Of a stretch of DNA of 64,000 bases, positions 53,832 through 63,921 are shown one piece after another. The DNA comes from Clostridiales bacterium (GTDB lineage Bacteria; Bacillota; Clostridia; Oscillospirales; Ruminococcaceae): positions 19,408 to 83,407 of the forward strand of contig QAMM01000015.1 in the NCBI GenBank assembly GCA_003150405.1, given 5' to 3'. The notes below the pieces were generated by a model that was given only the letters and a program-made list of their open reading frames with translations, ran no database searches and had not been told where the DNA came from. The position numbers were made by a program, and so were the translations under genes. Numbering within the stretch: the stretch's first letter is position 1; each line of letters opens with the position of its first letter.

Positions 53832-54713
53832 TCAGGCTTTTGCCTTGTCTCTGATTTGGACCAACATCGGTTTGTCAAATATATAAGCCTTGTTGCAGAA
53901 ATGGCATTTGACTTCTACGCTTTCTTCCTCTTCAATCATCGCGTCAAGCTCCTGCCGGCCAAGGCTTATTAGCGCGCGGGAAACCCGCTCCAGGCTGCAG
54001 TCACAGCGGTAAACGGGGCGGCTTTCATCCAAAAGGTTGGGCTCCAGCCCCTGAAGAAGCTTAAAGCAAACCTCCTGCGGGGTCATACCATCGGCGTACA
54101 TCGAAGAAACCGGGGGCATCTGTTTTAAGTTGTCCTCCAGTACGTCAATGCAGCTTTCGTCCGCAAAGGGGAGAAGCTGGACAAGGTATCCGCCCGCCCC
54201 TTTAATGGTCAGGTCCGGATTGACCAATACGCCCAGCCCGCAAACGGTCGGTGTCTGCTCACTTGCAGCAAAATATTGGGTAATGTCCTCTGCAATCTCA
54301 CCGGAGACAATAGGCACCTGTCCGGTGTACGGCTCTTTGAGCCCCAGATCTTTGATAACCTGCAAAAAGCCGTCTTTTCCAACGGCACCGGAAACGTCCA
54401 GCTTGCCGTATTGGTTGAGCGGCAGCTCCACAATGTTGTTTTCAGCGTAGCATTTTACATTTCCAAAGCTGTCTGCAACGGCAATCATACTGCCAATTGG
54501 TCCGCCGCCCTTCATGCGCAGGGTAACCGACTGCCCCTCCGCCTTGAGCATGCAGCCCATCATGGAGGCGGCAGCAGAAAGCCGGCCAAGCGCTGCTGAA
54601 ACAACAGCAGAGGTCTTGTGGATGCGTTCAATTTCGCCGACGATATCGGTTGCATCAATGGCGCATGCCATAACGCTTCCGTCCGCCGAGATGGTTCGTA
54701 CCAGTTTTCCCAT
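53832..54713 (-). CDS. hslO: Redox-regulated chaperone Hsp33
   Basis: 293 residues. The N-terminal binding domain starts MGKLVRTISADGSVMACAID. The C-terminal zinc switch has CDC (in YRCDCSLERV) and CHFC, the four Cys that release zinc and form disulfides on oxidation, turning on chaperone activity. GAGAGGA lies before the ATG at 54713. It follows a methyltransferase gene by ten bases in a left-pointing operon of yerC, methyltransferase and hslO. Confidence 0.95.
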   Translation of the reverse strand: MGKLVRTISADGSVMACAIDATDIVGEIERIHKTSAVVSAALGRLSAAASMMGCMLKAEGQSVTLRMKGGGPIGSMIAVADSFGNVKCYAENNIVELPLNQYGKLDVSGAVGKDGFLQVIKDLGLKEPYTGQVPIVSGEIAEDITQYFAASEQTPTVCGLGVLVNPDLTIKGAGGYLVQLLPFADESCIDVLEDNLKQMPPVSSMYADGMTPQEVCFKLLQGLEPNLLDESRPVYRCDCSLERVSRALISLGRQELDAMIEEEESVEVKCHFCNKAYIFDKPMLVQIRDKAKA

Positions 54714-54723
54714 AATGTTCCTC

Positions 54724-55467
54724 TCAGGATTTTTGTGTAATATAGATGAGACGCTCAGAATCCGGCCGAGGGGGCGCGGTGCTGTCCTCATCATAAACAG
54801 CGAGCAGCTTCAGGCCCGCCCGGTTCAGCATGGCGCAGAGCTCTTCGTGGGAGTATGCACGTTCGCTGAACTGCTCCACGGAGCGCCTGTAAACAGCGCC
54901 GTCCGGAAAAAACAAATCTAGGTCAATGCAGACGGTATGGTTCGGCCCTGGTGAGTTCTGCCAAACGCAGTACACTTCCGGCTCATCGTATAAAAAGATG
55001 TTGTCAGCCAACACCTGCTCATGCTTATAGATCGTATTCACATCAAATAAAAAAAGTCCGCCCGGGTTGGTAAAAAGAGAAACTCGGTTCAGCGCTTTCT
55101 GCAAAGCCTCTGGCTCGGTGATGTGGTTGAGGCTGTCCAACGCGCAGATGGTGACGTCAACTGTGCCGAAAAGGTCCAATTCCTCCATCGGCTGGCAGAG
55201 GTAAATAATGGAATCCAGCCCACTGTCAAATTTTTTCTCCATCGCGGCGGAAAGCATCTCTTCCGAAGCGTCCACCCCAATGATGTCATACCCCATGCGG
55301 GCAAATTCCATGCTCATCGAACCAGTGCCGCAGGCAAGGTCGAGCAGAATTCCTTTTTTTCCGCCGAATGTTTCAATCATCCTGTGATAATAAGCCGCGC
55401 GCCCTACATAATCAATATTTGCAGTGAGAATGTCATAGACGCGGGCGAAGTCGGTGTAACTACTCAT
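54724..55467 (-). CDS. Class I SAM-dependent methyltransferase
   Basis: 247 residues. SAM-binding motif LDLACGTGSMS near residue 42, GVDASEEML with the acidic ribose-binding residue and CALDSLNHI as motif IV. The substrate is unknown. It overlaps yerC by eight bases and is followed closely by hslO, so all three share an mRNA. Confidence 0.9.
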   Translation of the reverse strand: MSSYTDFARVYDILTANIDYVGRAAYYHRMIETFGGKKGILLDLACGTGSMSMEFARMGYDIIGVDASEEMLSAAMEKKFDSGLDSIIYLCQPMEELDLFGTVDVTICALDSLNHITEPEALQKALNRVSLFTNPGGLFLFDVNTIYKHEQVLADNIFLYDEPEVYCVWQNSPGPNHTVCIDLDLFFPDGAVYRRSVEQFSERAYSHEELCAMLNRAGLKLLAVYDEDSTAPPRPDSERLIYITQKS

Positions 55468-55753
55468 CGGTTTTCATGCGATCAAATACGCAGGAATAAC
55501 CGTCGTTGCCGTACATCAAAGAACGGTTGACTCGGCTGATGGTAGCAGTGCTGGCGCCGGTCTGGCCGACAATATCGCTGTAAACCCTGTGCTCGCTGAG
55601 CATTTTGGCCACCACAATGCGCTGAGACATGGCCTTGAGCTCCTGTGCGGTGCAGAGGTCCTCGAAAAAATTGTAGCATTCTTCCATGTTTTTCAGGGAA
55701 AGGATTGCCTGAAACAAAAAGTCAACATCGCTGTTTTTTAGTTTATTGTTCAT
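55460..55753 (-). CDS. YerC/YecD family TrpR-like DNA-binding protein
   Basis: 97 residues of the YerC family (TrpR-like helix-turn-helix): CTAQELKAMSQRIVVAKML forms the first helices and GASTATISRVNRSLMYG the recognition helix. The role is unknown, and a link to amino-acid metabolism is inferred only from homology to TrpR. GGAGG precedes the ATG. First gene of a three-gene operon. Confidence 0.92.
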   Translation of the reverse strand: MNNKLKNSDVDFLFQAILSLKNMEECYNFFEDLCTAQELKAMSQRIVVAKMLSEHRVYSDIVGQTGASTATISRVNRSLMYGNDGYSCVFDRMKTDE

Positions 55754-55851
55754 GGGAAACCTCCTAAAACGGCAATCATTTTGTCTATTTTAACACACTA
55801 AAATAGAAAAGTAAAGCATTTGCAGCGGGATGAATGAACCCCCTTAAAAAC

Positions 55852-55880
55852 TTGCAAAAACACCCGGGATCCAGTATAAT
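55852..55880 (+). promoter_or_regulatory. lon promoter
   Basis: TTGCAA at 55852-55857, 17 bases, perfect TATAAT at 55875-55880. No CIRCE or CtsR box was seen around it. Confidence 0.7.
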
Positions 55881-55931
55881 AGGACCATGATATTGAGGCC
55901 AGAAAAATGGCCGGTATTTAAGGAGATTAAA

Positions 55932-58364
55932 ATGCAGGAAAAAACCTTAACGATAAATGATTCCAAACGAACCGTTGCGCTGCCTGCGCTTGCAATGCGC
56001 GGCATCGTTATGCTTCCGGGCGCCGTTATGCACTTTGACGTCGGGCGCCTGAAATCCATTGAGGCGCTTAACGCCGCCGTCGGCAACGACAAAGTTATTT
56101 TCTTAGTTGCCCAAAAGGATCTTTCGGTGGATGATCCGCGCGAGGATGATCTCTATCAGGTCGGTGTGGCGGTCAAAATCAAGCAGCTTTTGAAAACGCA
56201 GGAAAACACCGTCCGTGTACTGGTTGAAGGTCTGTACCGCGCCAAGGTCGTGCGTTTTACATCGTTTGACCAGTACATTCAATGTGAAATCAAACGCCTG
56301 CCGTTCCGCGGAACCCGCAAGAGCATTGCAGAGGTTGAGGCGGTCATGCGCACCATCAAATCTATTTTTGATGAATACGCAGAAATCGTCCCCAAAATCT
56401 CGGACGAACTGGTTGCCTCCATCATGACCGAGAACCAGCCGGAAAAATTCTTTGAGACCATTGTGCAGAACATTATGCTTCGGTTTGAGGATAAACAGCG
56501 CCTTCTGGAAAAAACCGACCTGTATGCGCGGCTGGTGCTGCTCGCTGAAATTTTGGAAAAAGAGACCAACATCCTCAGCATTGAGCGGGAAATTTACGAG
56601 CAGGTCAAAGAGAATATGGACAAAAACCAGCGGGATTATTACCTGCGGGAACAGCTCCGCGTCATTTCGGATGAACTCGGCGAGAGCGAAAATGTCCAGG
56701 AAGAGGCTGAGGAGTATGCCGGAGCCATTGAAAATATCCAGAATATTTCGGCGGATTCCAAGGAAAAGCTGCTCAAGGAGTGCGAACGCCTCTTTAAAAT
56801 GCCCCCCAATTCCCATGAGGCGTCGGTCATCCGCAATTACCTCGATTTGGCGGTCAGCCTTCCGTGGGATGAAGCCACTGTGGACCGCCTGGATTTGAAA
56901 CAGATTAAAAAGCAACTCGATGCAGAACATTACGGCTTGGAAAAGGTCAAGGAGCGTATCTTGGAAAGCCTTGCCGTGCGTAAGCTGGCGCCTGAAGTTA
57001 AAGGCCAGATCATCTGTCTGGAGGGCCCTCCGGGGGTTGGCAAAACCTCCATTGCCCGCTCGATTGCCGACGCGCTCGGCCGCAGGTTCGTGCGTATCTC
57101 GCTGGGCGGTATCCGGGATGAATCCGAAATCCGCGGCCACCGCAAAACCTATATTGGCGCAATGCCGGGGCGCATCATCACCGGCATCAAACAGGCCAAG
57201 AGCCGCAACCCACTGATGCTGCTGGATGAAATTGACAAAATGGGCGCCGATTATAAAGGCGATCCCTCTGCAGCCATGCTTGAAATGCTCGACAGCGAGC
57301 AGAACGTGGCGTTTTATGACCATTATTTGGAGGTCCCGTTCGATTTGAGTGACGTGCTCTTCATCACCACCGCCAATACGCTGGATACCATCCCCGCGCC
57401 TCTGCTCGACCGCATGGAGGTCATCTCCCTGCCGAGCTATACCCGCGAGGAAAAGTTCCAGATTGCCAAACGGCACCTGCTTAAAAAGCAGATGAAAAAG
57501 CACGGGCTCACAGCACAGAGCTTCCGCGTGACTGACGCGGCGCTTTATGAGCTGGTGGACAGCTATACCCGCGAGGCCGGTGTCCGCCGTCTGGAACGGG
57601 AAATTGCTTCGCTTTGCCGCAAAGCAGCGAAACAGATTGCTGCGGAAGAAGCGGCGCGCGTCACGGTGACGCCGAAAAGCATTGAGTCGCTGCTTGGCCC
57701 CAAAAAATATTACCCGGATCTGATGGAGCAGAAGGATCAGGTGGGCCTTGTCACTGGCCTTGCTTGGACTTCGGTTGGCGGCGAAACACTCCCGGTCGAA
57801 GTCGCTGTGCTGGACGGCTCCGGCAAGCTGGAGCTGACCGGTAATCTCGGCGACGTCATGAAGGAATCGGCCCGCACCGCGGTCAGCTATGTCCGGTTGA
57901 TTGCCAAACAGTACGGCATCCCGGCCGATTTTTATAAAACCAAGGATATTCATATCCATGTCCCGGAAGGAGCGGTGCCAAAGGACGGCCCCTCCGCCGG
58001 TATTGCCCTGACAACGGCGTTGGTTTCTGCCCTGTCCGGCATTCCGGTCCGGCACGACGTCGCCATGACCGGCGAGGTTACGCTGCGCGGCCGGGTGCTG
58101 CCCATTGGCGGCCTACGGGAAAAATCAATGGCTGCTTACCGTTACGGCGTCAGCACTGTTATCATTCCAAAGCGTAATGAACCGGATCTTTATGAGGTGG
58201 ACCAGGTCGTAAAAGACGCGGTGGACTTCCGTCCGGTGGAGCACGTAGAGCAGGTTCTGGACATTGCTTTGGCGGTTCCCGAGCGGGAGAAGTGCTGCCG
58301 CCCGGAGCTTCCGGGAGCGGTTATCCCTCAGGCGGAGGAAAGCCCTGCCGCTGTCCCAATGTAA
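55932..58364 (+). CDS. lon: ATP-dependent Lon protease
   Basis: 810 residues: N-terminal substrate domain (about 15-210), coiled segment, AAA+ module with GPPGVGKTS (about 365), LLDEIDKMG and the protease domain with the Ser in KDGPSAGIA and Lys in [11 protein letters not shown]. It degrades misfolded and regulatory proteins in the cytosol. The start at 55932 follows AAGGAG; an in-frame ATG 45 bases upstream overlaps the promoter region. engB follows by 12 bases, a conserved pairing. Confidence 0.96.
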   Translation: MQEKTLTINDSKRTVALPALAMRGIVMLPGAVMHFDVGRLKSIEALNAAVGNDKVIFLVAQKDLSVDDPREDDLYQVGVAVKIKQLLKTQENTVRVLVEGLYRAKVVRFTSFDQYIQCEIKRLPFRGTRKSIAEVEAVMRTIKSIFDEYAEIVPKISDELVASIMTENQPEKFFETIVQNIMLRFEDKQRLLEKTDLYARLVLLAEILEKETNILSIEREIYEQVKENMDKNQRDYYLREQLRVISDELGESENVQEEAEEYAGAIENIQNISADSKEKLLKECERLFKMPPNSHEASVIRNYLDLAVSLPWDEATVDRLDLKQIKKQLDAEHYGLEKVKERILESLAVRKLAPEVKGQIICLEGPPGVGKTSIARSIADALGRRFVRISLGGIRDESEIRGHRKTYIGAMPGRIITGIKQAKSRNPLMLLDEIDKMGADYKGDPSAAMLEMLDSEQNVAFYDHYLEVPFDLSDVLFITTANTLDTIPAPLLDRMEVISLPSYTREEKFQIAKRHLLKKQMKKHGLTAQSFRVTDAALYELVDSYTREAGVRRLEREIASLCRKAAKQIAAEEAARVTVTPKSIESLLGPKKYYPDLMEQKDQVGLVTGLAWTSVGGETLPVEVAVLDGSGKLELTGNLGDVMKESARTAVSYVRLIAKQYGIPADFYKTKDIHIHVPEGAVPKDGPSAGIALTTALVSALSGIPVRHDVAMTGEVTLRGRVLPIGGLREKSMAAYRYGVSTVIIPKRNEPDLYEVDQVVKDAVDFRPVEHVEQVLDIALAVPEREKCCRPELPGAVIPQAEESPAAVPM

Positions 58365-58376
58365 GGGAGGAGCAGA

Positions 58377-58961
58377 ATGAATTTTAATCTGGCGCGTTTT
58401 GAGTCGGCTTACGGCGTCTCCAGGCAGCTTCCAGCCTCTGACCGGCTGGAAATCGCCTTTGCAGGGCGCTCCAACGTCGGCAAGTCGTCGCTTATCAATA
58501 AGCTGTTCAACCGTAAAAATTTGGCCCGTGTCAGCGCGGTGCCGGGCAAAACGGCAACCATCAATTTTTACCGGGTCGAAGAAACCATTTTTGTCGATTT
58601 ACCAGGCTATGGGTATGCAAAGGTCGCAAAAAGTGAAAAGCACCGCTGGTCGGAGCTCATTGAGGGGTATTTTAACCAGGGGCGCAGCGTTGCGCTGGTG
58701 GTGCTGCTCATTGATATCCGCCACGAACCCTCCTCGCTGGATCTTGACATGGTCCGCTATCTCATCGAAACCGAGTATCCTTTTATTATTATATTCACCA
58801 AAGCGGACAAGCTCTCCCGCCTCCAGAAAGAAAAGCGGCTGGAAGCTTTTCGCAGTGAAATTCCCTATGGGGAAGAGATTCACATGCTGGCCGTTTCTTC
58901 CCAGACGGGCGAGGGGATTGAACAGCTTCGTGCCGTCATTGAAGAAGTTGCCGCAGAATAA
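58377..58961 (+). CDS. engB: Ribosome biogenesis GTPase YsxC/EngB
   Basis: 194 residues of the TrmE-Era-EngA-EngB group: G1 GRSNVGKSS, G3 DLPGYG, G4 TKADKLS, G5 SSQTG. It helps assemble the 50S subunit and is usually essential in Firmicutes. GGGAGGAG precedes the ATG; the gene directly follows lon and precedes lysA. Confidence 0.95.
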   Translation: MNFNLARFESAYGVSRQLPASDRLEIAFAGRSNVGKSSLINKLFNRKNLARVSAVPGKTATINFYRVEETIFVDLPGYGYAKVAKSEKHRWSELIEGYFNQGRSVALVVLLIDIRHEPSSLDLDMVRYLIETEYPFIIIFTKADKLSRLQKEKRLEAFRSEIPYGEEIHMLAVSSQTGEGIEQLRAVIEEVAAE

Positions 58962-58981
58962 AACTGTCTTTGGAGGTCCCA

Positions 58982-60280
58982 ATGTTTGTTTCACGCAACC
59001 TGGATGTTAATGAAAAAGGGCATTTGACCATCGCCGACAATGACGCCGTCGATCTGGCCAAAAAATATGGAACGCCGCTCTATGTTATGGATGAAGACCT
59101 CATCCGTGAAAACTGCCGGCAGTTCCGTCAGTCTTTTGAACGCTATTACAATGGCGCCGGTCTGGCCTGCTACGCCAGCAAGGCGTTTTGCTGCAAAGAA
59201 ATGTGTCGCATCATTGCCGAAGAAGGCATGGGGTTGGACGTTGTTTCCATCGGGGAACTGTATACCGCTCTGAGCGTCGCTTTCCCAGCGGAGCGCATTT
59301 ATTTCCATGGCAATAACAAATCCGACGAGGAACTGCGGTATGCATTGGAGCAGAATATCGGCTGCATCGTGGTGGATAACCGCGAGGAGCTGCTCCGCCT
59401 GAATGCAATGGCAGAGCGCCTCGGCAAAAAACCGGATATTATGTTCCGCATCAAACCGGGTATTGACGCCCACACCCACAGCTTCATCCGCACCGGGCAG
59501 ATCGATTCCAAATTCGGCCTGGCGCTTGAAACCGGGGAAGCGCTCACGGTGCTTAAAGAGGCGGTGGGGATGCAGCACGTTCATCTCAAAGGGGTGCATT
59601 GCCACATTGGCTCCCAGATTTTTGACCTGGAGCCGTTTCAGCTCGCTGCCCGTGTGATGCTCGGGTTTATCGCCCAGCTAAAGCAGGAAACCGGATTTGA
59701 GGTGGAACAACTCAACCTGGGCGGCGGCTTTGGCATCAAATACCTCCCGGAAAATACGCCGGTGCCTTACGATGAATACATCAAAGAGGTTTCGGTTGTG
59801 GTGGCAGAAGAGGCGAAGAAACTCGGCGTCCGTCAGCCGTTTATCCTTATCGAGCCCGGTCGCTCCATTGCAGGTCCGGCTGGCGTAACGCTGTATACCG
59901 TCGGTGCGGTCAAAGAAATCCCCAATATTCGTACCTATGTTTCGGTGGATGGCGGCATGACCGACAATCCGCGTTATGCACTTTATCAGGCGGAATATGA
60001 CATGGCCATCGCAAACCGTGCTGCTCAGGAAAAGGATACTGTTGTCACCGTCGCAGGCAAATGCTGTGAAAGCGGCGATCTGCTCGGGGAAAAGGTACCG
60101 CTCCAGCAGGCGCAGGCAGGGGATATCCTCGCCGTCTTTGCAACCGGCGCTTATAATTACTCCATGGCCTCGCGCTACAACCGCACGGCGGTTCCTCCGG
60201 TGGTCATGGTTAAGAATGGAACCTCCCGTGTTGTCGTCAAACGTGAGACGTTGGAAGACCTTGTAAAAAACGACCTGTAA
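58982..60280 (+). CDS. lysA: Diaminopimelate decarboxylase
   Basis: Last step of lysine synthesis. 432 residues of the fold III PLP family: YASKAF carries the PLP Lys, HIGSQIF and GGGFG follow, EPGR binds phosphate and CCESGD holds the second active-site Cys and substrate residues. The ATG at 58982 has GGAGG seven bases before it. Last gene of the lon-engB-lysA run; the tRNA promoter begins 18 bases after its stop. Confidence 0.95.
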   Translation: MFVSRNLDVNEKGHLTIADNDAVDLAKKYGTPLYVMDEDLIRENCRQFRQSFERYYNGAGLACYASKAFCCKEMCRIIAEEGMGLDVVSIGELYTALSVAFPAERIYFHGNNKSDEELRYALEQNIGCIVVDNREELLRLNAMAERLGKKPDIMFRIKPGIDAHTHSFIRTGQIDSKFGLALETGEALTVLKEAVGMQHVHLKGVHCHIGSQIFDLEPFQLAARVMLGFIAQLKQETGFEVEQLNLGGGFGIKYLPENTPVPYDEYIKEVSVVVAEEAKKLGVRQPFILIEPGRSIAGPAGVTLYTVGAVKEIPNIRTYVSVDGGMTDNPRYALYQAEYDMAIANRAAQEKDTVVTVAGKCCESGDLLGEKVPLQQAQAGDILAVFATGAYNYSMASRYNRTAVPPVVMVKNGTSRVVVKRETLEDLVKNDL

Positions 60281-60297
60281 ATTTATAAAAAAATTGC

Positions 60298-60326
60298 TTG
60301 ACTTTTAAACGGCGACGTAGTATAAT
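60298..60326 (+). promoter_or_regulatory. Promoter of the five-tRNA operon
   Basis: TTGACT at 60298-60303, 17 bases, perfect TATAAT at 60321-60326, 19 bases before tRNA-Val. Confidence 0.85.
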
Positions 60327-60344
60327 CTAATACGTCGCTGATAT

Positions 60345-60420
60345 GGGAGCATAGCTCAGCTGGGAGAGCATCTGCCTTACAAGCAGAGGGTCACAGGTTC
60401 GAGCCCTGTTGTTCCCACCA
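60345..60420 (+). tRNA. tRNA-Val(TAC)
   Basis: GGGAGCA acceptor stem, anticodon TAC, TTCGAGCC T-loop, encoded CCA. Confidence 0.96.
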
Positions 60421-60462
60421 GAAGCGGGAGCGCTTTGAATTGTTTCAAGGCGCTCGCAAATT

Positions 60463-60539
60463 GGCCCAGTAGTTCAGTTGGTTAGAACGCTAGCCTGTCA
60501 CGCTAGAGGTCGACGGTTCGAGCCCGTTCTGGGTCGCCA
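60463..60539 (+). tRNA. tRNA-Asp(GTC)
   Basis: GGCCCAG acceptor stem, anticodon GTC in CTGTCAC, TTCGAGCC T-loop, encoded CCA. Confidence 0.96.
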
Positions 60540-60543
60540 ATTT

Positions 60544-60619
<76 letters not shown>

Positions 60620-60687
60620 TGAATGATATGTACCAGCTTTTTGCTGGTACGAAATCATTCAGAATGGCATATTATAAAATAGAAAAT

Positions 60688-60763
60688 GCGGGTTTAGCTC
60701 ATCTGGTAGAGCGCCACCTTGCCAAGGTGGAGGTAGCGAGTTCGAGCCTCGTAACCCGCTCCA
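60688..60763 (+). tRNA. tRNA-Gly(GCC)
   Basis: GCGGGTT acceptor stem, anticodon GCC in TTGCCAA, TTCGAGCC T-loop, encoded CCA. Confidence 0.96.
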
Positions 60764-60767
60764 GTAT

Positions 60768-60842
60768 GGCGCTATAGCCAAGTGGTAAGGCATGGGACTG
60801 CAACTCCCTGATTCCCCAGTTCAAATCTGGGTGGCGCCTCCA
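60768..60842 (+). tRNA. tRNA-Cys(GCA)
   Basis: GGCGCTA acceptor stem, anticodon GCA in CTGCAAC, TTCAAATC T-loop, encoded CCA. Last of the cluster. Confidence 0.96.
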
Positions 60843-60845
60843 TAC

Positions 60846-60884
60846 CGCTGCAAACCTTATTGGTTTGCAGCGTCTTTTTTTTTC
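60846..60884 (+). terminator. tRNA operon terminator
   Basis: CGCTGCAAACC and GGTTTGCAGCG with TCTTTTTTTTT, four bases after tRNA-Cys. Confidence 0.92.
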
Positions 60885-61110
60885 TTGGTTTAATTGTTTG
60901 CATCTGTTTTTTAACATCCAGTCTTTAAGAAAGCACATTCCTTTTGCTTCTCTTCCGTCAGGACGGGAAATGAAATCGTGTTTTATCCATCGACGTCGCC
61001 CAAACAACCAATGGTGAATCTTTAGGGTTTGCCGGCGGTTGTTTTTTGTTCATACCAGTTTCATAGAATTGTGGTAAATTATAAAAAGTATTGTAGCATT
61101 GGAGGAAGTT

Positions 61111-61647
61111 ATGAAACTGAGTTTTCGCCCCGTTTGTAAAAAACAATCGGATTATAAAGCAGTAAAGAACCTTTATCACACTGCTTTCCCAAAAGAGGAA
61201 CAGGCCCCTTTTTGGTTTTTGATGGCAAAATCCAAACGTGAGGATGTTGATTTTTATGCCGTTTACGATGGAACCCATTGGATTGGTCTGCTGTATACCG
61301 TGAACTATCAGGATATGACCTATATCTTTTATTTAGCCATTCGCGAGGATGAACGCGGCAGCGGCTACGGCAGCCGGATTCTGAAAGCCGCCGCCGAGCG
61401 TTACCGCGGGAGACGCCTCTTTTTGAGCATCGAGGCCTTAGATGAAGATGCGCCCAACTACGATCAGCGGGTGAGCCGTAAGGCATTTTATGCCCGAAAC
61501 GGCTTTCAGTCTCTGGGTTACCAGGTAAAGGAATATGGTGTTTCTTATGAAATGCTTGGCTTTGGGGGAACAGTCTCCAAAAAAGAATACCAGGAGCTGT
61601 TTCAGCATTATGCAGGAAGGCTTATCACTCGGCTGTTCTGGCGTTGA
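61111..61647 (+). CDS. GNAT family N-acetyltransferase
   Basis: 178 residues. The acetyl-CoA site is REDERGSGYGSRIL near residue 93, with the FYLAI strand before it. The substrate is unknown; close relatives in gut Firmicutes are uncharacterised. The start at 61111 is seven bases after GGAGG. It converges with a MATE gene across a shared terminator. Confidence 0.87.
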   Translation: MKLSFRPVCKKQSDYKAVKNLYHTAFPKEEQAPFWFLMAKSKREDVDFYAVYDGTHWIGLLYTVNYQDMTYIFYLAIREDERGSGYGSRILKAAAERYRGRRLFLSIEALDEDAPNYDQRVSRKAFYARNGFQSLGYQVKEYGVSYEMLGFGGTVSKKEYQELFQHYAGRLITRLFWR

Positions 61648-61670
61648 CGCCCCCGCCGTATCAAAATTAT

Positions 61671-61707
61671 TCAAAAAGGAGCAGGGAATTTCCCTGCTCC
61701 TTTTTGA
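61671..61707. terminator. Bidirectional terminator
   Basis: TCAAAAAGGAGCAGGGA and its complement around a short loop, between the acetyltransferase and MATE genes. Confidence 0.9.
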
Positions 61708-61715
61708 ATGATTTT

Positions 61716-63047
61716 TTACGCATATTGGTACCGCTTCCGGTAAAGAATGAACAGCGCGGCCGTCAGAATGAGCGTAAGTCCTTCAGCGGCTACAATCGCA
61801 AGCCATACACCGTTAATTCCCCAAACAGCCGGCAGAATCAGAATGGCGGCTATCTGGATGACTAGGGTGCGCAGAAAGGAAATCAGTGCGGATAAAGCGC
61901 CGTTGCCCAGAGCTGTAAAGAACGCCGAGCCAAAAATGTTGAATCCGCATAATAAGAAGGATAAGGCGTACAAACGCATGCCGTTTGCGGTCATTTCCAA
62001 CAGCTCGGTATCGTAGCTTACAAACAGCTTTGCAAGCGGCTCGGCCAACGCAACCCCCAATACCGTCATCAGAACCGAAGCGGCTGCTGTAATCACCAGA
62101 CTTTTACGGAACAGGTTTTTCAGTTCTCTGGTATTTGCCGCCCCGTAGTGGTAGCCAACAATGGGTCCGCAGCCAATCGTGTATCCAAAGAAAAACCCCA
62201 TAAAAATAAAGTTTACATACATAATCACCCCGTAAGCGGCAACCCCGTTTTCCGCTGCAATTCGAATAAGCTGAAAGTTATACAGCATCCCCACAAATGA
62301 AGTGGAAAGGTTGGTCAGCATTTCAGACGAACCGTTGGCACAGGCACGCCACAACGCTTTGAAATTCACCGGGGCTTTTACAAATTGAAGCAGGCTGTTA
62401 TTTCTCCGCAGAAAGTAGATGACGGGAACCAGTCCGCCAACCACCTGACTGATAGCGGTCGCCAGCGCCGCTCCAAAAACCCCCATTGGAACAACATAAA
62501 CCAGCAAAAAGTCAAAAATAATATTGCTGACGCCTGCCAGAACCGAGATCAGCAGTCCCGCCAGCGGCTTTTCCGCTGTAACTAAAAAGCTTTGAAAGCT
62601 GTTTTGCAGCATAAAAAAGGTATTGGAAACAATCAAAACCCTGCCATACAAGACACAGTCCTCTAAAATGGCCTCGCTTGCCCCTAACAGTACCGCAAGG
62701 GGACGCATCAGAATAAAACCGATGACCGAGAGGACAACGCCGGCAATGACCAGTACATAAATCAGCATGGTAAAATACTGGTTCGCCTTTTGGCGGTTTC
62801 CTTCGCCAAGGGTCTTGGCTACCAGCGCGCTGCCGCCGGTGCCAATCATAAACCCCAGAGCTCCCAGCGCCATTAACACCGGCATAATTAGGTTGACCGC
62901 CGCAAATGCGTTTTTACCCACAAAATTTGAAACAAAGAATCCGTCAACAATGCTGTAAACTGAGCTGACAATCATCATAATAACGGTGGGGAAAACAAAG
63001 CGCAGCAGCTTTTTATAGGAAAAGTGCTCCGATAATTGAATTCTCAT
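61716..63047 (-). CDS. MATE family efflux transporter
   Basis: 443 residues and twelve helices: VDGFFVSNFVGKNAFAAVN in helix 1-2 and GTGGSALVAKTLGEGNRQKA later are MATE landmarks. It belongs to the group that often sits beside MarR regulators and exports drugs. AGGAGG precedes the ATG. The MarR gene lies 212 bases upstream on the same strand and probably controls it. The gap between them has no clear terminator, so the pair may be co-transcribed. Confidence 0.92.
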   Translation of the reverse strand: MRIQLSEHFSYKKLLRFVFPTVIMMIVSSVYSIVDGFFVSNFVGKNAFAAVNLIMPVLMALGALGFMIGTGGSALVAKTLGEGNRQKANQYFTMLIYVLVIAGVVLSVIGFILMRPLAVLLGASEAILEDCVLYGRVLIVSNTFFMLQNSFQSFLVTAEKPLAGLLISVLAGVSNIIFDFLLVYVVPMGVFGAALATAISQVVGGLVPVIYFLRRNNSLLQFVKAPVNFKALWRACANGSSEMLTNLSTSFVGMLYNFQLIRIAAENGVAAYGVIMYVNFIFMGFFFGYTIGCGPIVGYHYGAANTRELKNLFRKSLVITAAASVLMTVLGVALAEPLAKLFVSYDTELLEMTANGMRLYALSFLLCGFNIFGSAFFTALGNGALSALISFLRTLVIQIAAILILPAVWGINGVWLAIVAAEGLTLILTAALFILYRKRYQYA

Positions 63048-63259
63048 TGCAGATCCTCCTAAAAATTGATTTGGGATACAATGCTGAATGTTTTAAGCAG
63101 CCCCTTTTTCCTTCCATTTTGAACACATGGCAAATTCGCGCTGAAAAGGGGAGGCTTTTGTGGCTTAAAAATGCCCGGCTGCCATACAGCAACCGGGCGC
63201 ACCCGACATCTTTTCAACTTTGTGGCTGCGGCCACAAGTTCTCTGATGACATAACTTTG

Positions 63260-63703
63260 TTACAACAGTTTTGTTTCTTCTTTGAAAAAGGTGAGCTGTT
63301 TTTTCTGCAGCAAAAGAAGTGTTGCCCGTTCTTCTGCCGTAAAGCGTTCAAAGCATCTCTGTTCTGCTTGAATCAGGGGGAGAACCGTATCTTTGCAGAA
63401 ATTCTTGCCCGCGTCGGTCAAATGTACTGCCTTTCGGTTGCGGGTTCCTTTTATGGGCTCCAGCTCAATAAATCCGTCTCGAACCAGGTGATTAATTGCA
63501 GAATTAACCGTCTGTTTCGGATAAAACCACTCGGTGCATAGGTCGTATTGGGTATAGGTCTGGCTGGAGGCGCAAAGGGCATACAAAACCCAAAGGGAGG
63601 TGTCGGAAAGCCCAAAGCGGCCCGCCAAATTGTGGTAAATTTCATCCATTTCTTTGTAATACCGGTTTACAGCTTCCAGTTGTTCTTGAATTGTATCACC
63701 CAA
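63260..63703 (-). CDS. MarR family transcriptional regulator
   Basis: 147 residues with a winged helix-turn-helix: LSDTSLWVLYALC and TQYDLCTEWFYPKQTVNSAINHLV form the DNA-binding core, and the wing contains RKAVHLTDAGK. The start is a TTG at 63703, seven bases after GGGGAGG. Its own promoter carries two nearly identical palindromic operators, so it should repress itself and the MATE gene downstream; the ligand may be a substrate of that pump. Confidence 0.9.
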   Translation of the reverse strand: MGDTIQEQLEAVNRYYKEMDEIYHNLAGRFGLSDTSLWVLYALCASSQTYTQYDLCTEWFYPKQTVNSAINHLVRDGFIELEPIKGTRNRKAVHLTDAGKNFCKDTVLPLIQAEQRCFERFTAEERATLLLLQKKQLTFFKEETKLL

Positions 63704-63727
63704 GTAAATGCCTCCCCTTGCAATAAG

Positions 63728-63776
63728 TCCGAAATCGGATATTTGCCATTATAGTCCGATTTCGGATATTTGTCAA
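63728..63776 (-). promoter_or_regulatory. MarR promoter with two operators
   Basis: On the minus strand TTGACA (63776-63771), 17 bases, TATAAT (63753-63748). TCCGAAATCGGA fills the spacer (63766-63755) and TCCGATTTCGGA follows the -10 box (63739-63728). Both are preceded by CAAATA, forming direct repeats 27 bp apart. Confidence 0.85.
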
Positions 63777-63883
63777 GCGCAAATTTATTGTAGATTTCTC
63801 CGCCTTTTATCCTGACGAAAGTCCTTGCGTCCGCTGCCGCGGTCACTGTTTATCAGAAAACAACAGGGAACGGGGGAACAGGA

Positions 63884-63912
63884 TTGACTTTTCGGCCAAA
63901 ATGTGCTATATT
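63884..63912 (+). promoter_or_regulatory. Promoter of the TPP riboswitch transcript
   Basis: TTGACT at 63884-63889, 17 bases, TATATT at 63907-63912, with TGC just before it. Confidence 0.75.
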
Positions 63913-63921
63913 GTTTTCAAA

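Noticed and set aside
56103..58055. 650-codon open frame opposite lon
   Set aside because: Shadow of the lon codon pattern; lon itself is certain and has all active-site motifs.
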